This document shows positions 4,529 through 6,275 of a stretch of DNA of 6,275 bases, in pieces. The position numbers were made by a program, and so were the translations under genes. Each line of letters opens with the position of its first letter. Position 1 is the stretch's first letter. The notes below the pieces were generated by a model, which was not told where the DNA came from, made no database searches, and worked only from the letters and a program-made list of their open reading frames with translations. The stretch lies in NCBI GenBank assembly GCA_003645915.1, contig QNDG01000098.1, positions 1 through 6,275 on the forward strand. Reading direction: 5' to 3'. The DNA comes from Candidatus Zhuqueibacterota bacterium (GTDB taxonomy: Bacteria; Zhuqueibacterota; QNDG01).

Positions 4529-6275
4529 ATGAAAATTAAAACAATATTAAAAATATTTTTTTCCGCTTCTTTTTTGTTCATAATTTCAACTCTTGTGGCA
4601 CAGGAACCGGTTAAAAATCTTCAAAAGGGAAGTGTAAAAAAGAGGGATCTTCAGGGACCTGTGCAATATGAGGCCTCAAAAATCGAAATTGACGTTGAAA
4701 AGCGGCTTATGGTTCTTTACGGAAACGCAAAAGTAAGCTATCAGAACATTGTGCTCACAGGGGGTAAAATTACTATAGACTGGAATACGCGTATTATGCG
4801 TGCTGAAAGTATTCCTGATACTGTTTATGAGCACAAGCCGGATTCAGAAGATTCTGTTATGGTCGTAACACGGATTCAGTATCCGGAATTTTCCGAATCC
4901 GGTGATGTTATGACCGGAGAAGTTATGACATTTAATTTTAAAACAAAAAAGGGAAGAGTTGTAAGGGGCAGAACCAAATTTGAAGACGGATTTTACAGCG
5001 GCAGGGCTCTTAAAATGATTAAAAAAGGGAGCCTGAATGTTGCAGATGCCAGTTTTACCACGTGTGATAAAGATTATCCGCATTTCCATTTCTGGTGTCA
5101 GAAAATGCGGATTGATGTAAATAAACGTGTAATTGCCAAACCTGTTGTGTTTTACATCGGCCATATACCTGTTATGGGTCTTCCGTTTATTTATTTTCCG
5201 ATTACAAAGGGAAGACATTCTGGCCTGATTATGCCAAGATACGGAATGTCAACTATAGACGGGTGGTATTTGAGAGGTCTGGGATACTACTGGGCCGCAA
5301 GCGAGTACTGGGATTTAAAAGGTACTGTTGATTATTTTCAGAAGAGCGGTTTTCTGTTCAGAGGTGACTTAAACTACAATGTAAGGTATAAATTCAGCGG
5401 ATCTGTTTCCGGATCATGGACAAGAAAAGATTTTGAAGCTTACGGAACAAAGGAGAGAAGGTGGGACTTAAACATAAGGCATTCACAGATTATATCCCCT
5501 ACATCGCGTCTTACTGTTAACGGCTCTTTTGTAAGCTCCGGATCCCTTTACCAGCAGTTAAGTGAAAACAGAGAGCAGAGAATGCGCCAGGAGATCCGCT
5601 CAAATGCAACATACACCAAACAGTTCAGCGGTTCAAGAAGTCTGACTATAAATCTTAATCAGACAAAAAACCTGAAAACAGAAGAGGTTTCGGAAACTCT
5701 GCCGCGGATCAGCTTCAGAATGGGACAGATTCCTCTTTTTAAAACCAAGGACAGCAAAGATAACCGCTGGTACAATTCAATTTATTTTTCATATAACACA
5801 GAAATGTTATATCAACGGAGAAAAACATACAACAGCTCCGATTCAACGTACAACACTAATGATAATGCTGCGTGGCAGCACAGAGCCAGTCTCTCAGCTC
5901 CGCAAAAGCTGTTTGGATGGCTCACTTTCAGTCCGGGTTTTAATTTAACTGAAACATGGTATAATAAAAGAAAAATATGGTACTTAGACAGGGTTCAGAA
6001 TAAAGCAGATTATTTTGAACAGGATGGATTTGCAGCAAGACATATTTACAATGTTTCCGCATCTTTCAGCACAAAGATTTACGGGATATTCAAACCGAGG
6101 TTTGCTCCTGATGTTATGATAAGGCATGTGGTGAGCCCTAACATGAGCTTTGGTTACCAGCCCGATTTTTCAGATGATGAGTACGGATATTATGATGCAG
6201 TGGAAGATACTTCCGGAGAAATTACCTATTATGACCGTTTTTACGGCTACACTTACGGCGGAACTCCGAGGGGCG
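4529..6275 (+). CDS. lptD: LptD-like outer-membrane LPS assembly protein, 3' end cut by the window
   Basis: Outer-membrane translocon that inserts lipopolysaccharide into the outer leaflet. The frame is open from ATG at 4529 to the window end (582 codons); families of this type usually run to about 800-900 aa, so roughly a third is missing. Residues 1-24 are a signal peptide: KIKTILK, a hydrophobic stretch, probable cleavage after LVA (A24). Residues about 45-205 form the periplasmic OstA/LptA-like beta domain, including VLYGNAKVSYQNIVLTGGKI and the FNFKTKKG strand. From about 205 the barrel begins, with E. coli-like landmarks: PVVFYIGHIPVMGLPFIYFP, GRHSGLIMP (228-236) and GYYWAASEYWDLKGTVD. 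Only two cysteines are seen, C179 and C190. There is no strong Shine-Dalgarno sequence. FCB-type genomes can carry paralogues, so essential LptD versus a paralogue is unresolved. Confidence 0.85.
   Translation, partial: MKIKTILKIFFSASFLFIISTLVAQEPVKNLQKGSVKKRDLQGPVQYEASKIEIDVEKRLMVLYGNAKVSYQNIVLTGGKITIDWNTRIMRAESIPDTVYEHKPDSEDSVMVVTRIQYPEFSESGDVMTGEVMTFNFKTKKGRVVRGRTKFEDGFYSGRALKMIKKGSLNVADASFTTCDKDYPHFHFWCQKMRIDVNKRVIAKPVVFYIGHIPVMGLPFIYFPITKGRHSGLIMPRYGMSTIDGWYLRGLGYYWAASEYWDLKGTVDYFQKSGFLFRGDLNYNVRYKFSGSVSGSWTRKDFEAYGTKERRWDLNIRHSQIISPTSRLTVNGSFVSSGSLYQQLSENREQRMRQEIRSNATYTKQFSGSRSLTINLNQTKNLKTEEVSETLPRISFRMGQIPLFKTKDSKDNRWYNSIYFSYNTEMLYQRRKTYNSSDSTYNTNDNAAWQHRASLSAPQKLFGWLTFSPGFNLTETWYNKRKIWYLDRVQNKADYFEQDGFAARHIYNVSASFSTKIYGIFKPRFAPDVMIRHVVSPNMSFGYQPDFSDDEYGYYDAVEDTSGEITYYDRFYGYTYGGTPRG

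Noticed and set aside
4844..5218. Open frame of 124 codons on the minus strand inside lptD
   Set aside because: It is antisense to a well-supported LptD reading frame and its peptide has no recognisable domain.

Overview
The window is a 6.3 kb stretch in which every gene lies on the + strand, at roughly 40% GC. It suggests a Gram-negative bacterium of the FCB group (Bacteroidota and relatives such as Marinimicrobia, Cloacimonadota or KSB1). The main evidence is the LptD-like protein at the right end. It follows the E. coli LptD pattern in outline but reads like the Bacteroidota-type 'putative LPS assembly protein', and its signal peptide ends in the VAQ form common in that group. Weak or absent Shine-Dalgarno sequences before several starts agree with this. 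The exact phylum cannot be fixed from the sequence.

Layout: (1) 27-1352, rarA, a replication-fork AAA+ ATPase. (2) 1353-1730, a non-coding spacer with heptamer repeats, a degenerate REP-like stem and, at its right end, a strong inverted repeat. (3) 1731-3270, a complete two-gene type IV toxin-antitoxin / abortive-infection operon: abiEi antitoxin-repressor, then abiEii nucleotidyltransferase toxin, separated by one base. A short terminator-like hairpin follows at 3303-3327. (4) 3477-4424, a ROK-family sugar kinase, probably a glucokinase. (5) 4529 to the window end, the first 582 codons of lptD, the outer-membrane LPS translocon, cut by the window edge.

rarA, the ROK kinase and lptD look like ordinary chromosomal genes. 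The AbiE pair is the accessory cargo between them. It has its own putative operator-promoter and terminator, is preceded by a repeat-rich spacer, and uses CGN arginine codons more often than its neighbours (hand count 20/38 against 9/36 for rarA plus the ROK gene). AbiEi would repress the operon through the inverted repeat and counteract AbiEii, whose catalytic nucleotidyltransferase residues all appear to be present.

I see no wholly new system here. The points most worth a second look are the 46-bp operator candidate, the two related 24-bp heptamer blocks (the first starting exactly at the rarA stop codon), and the REP-like element between them.
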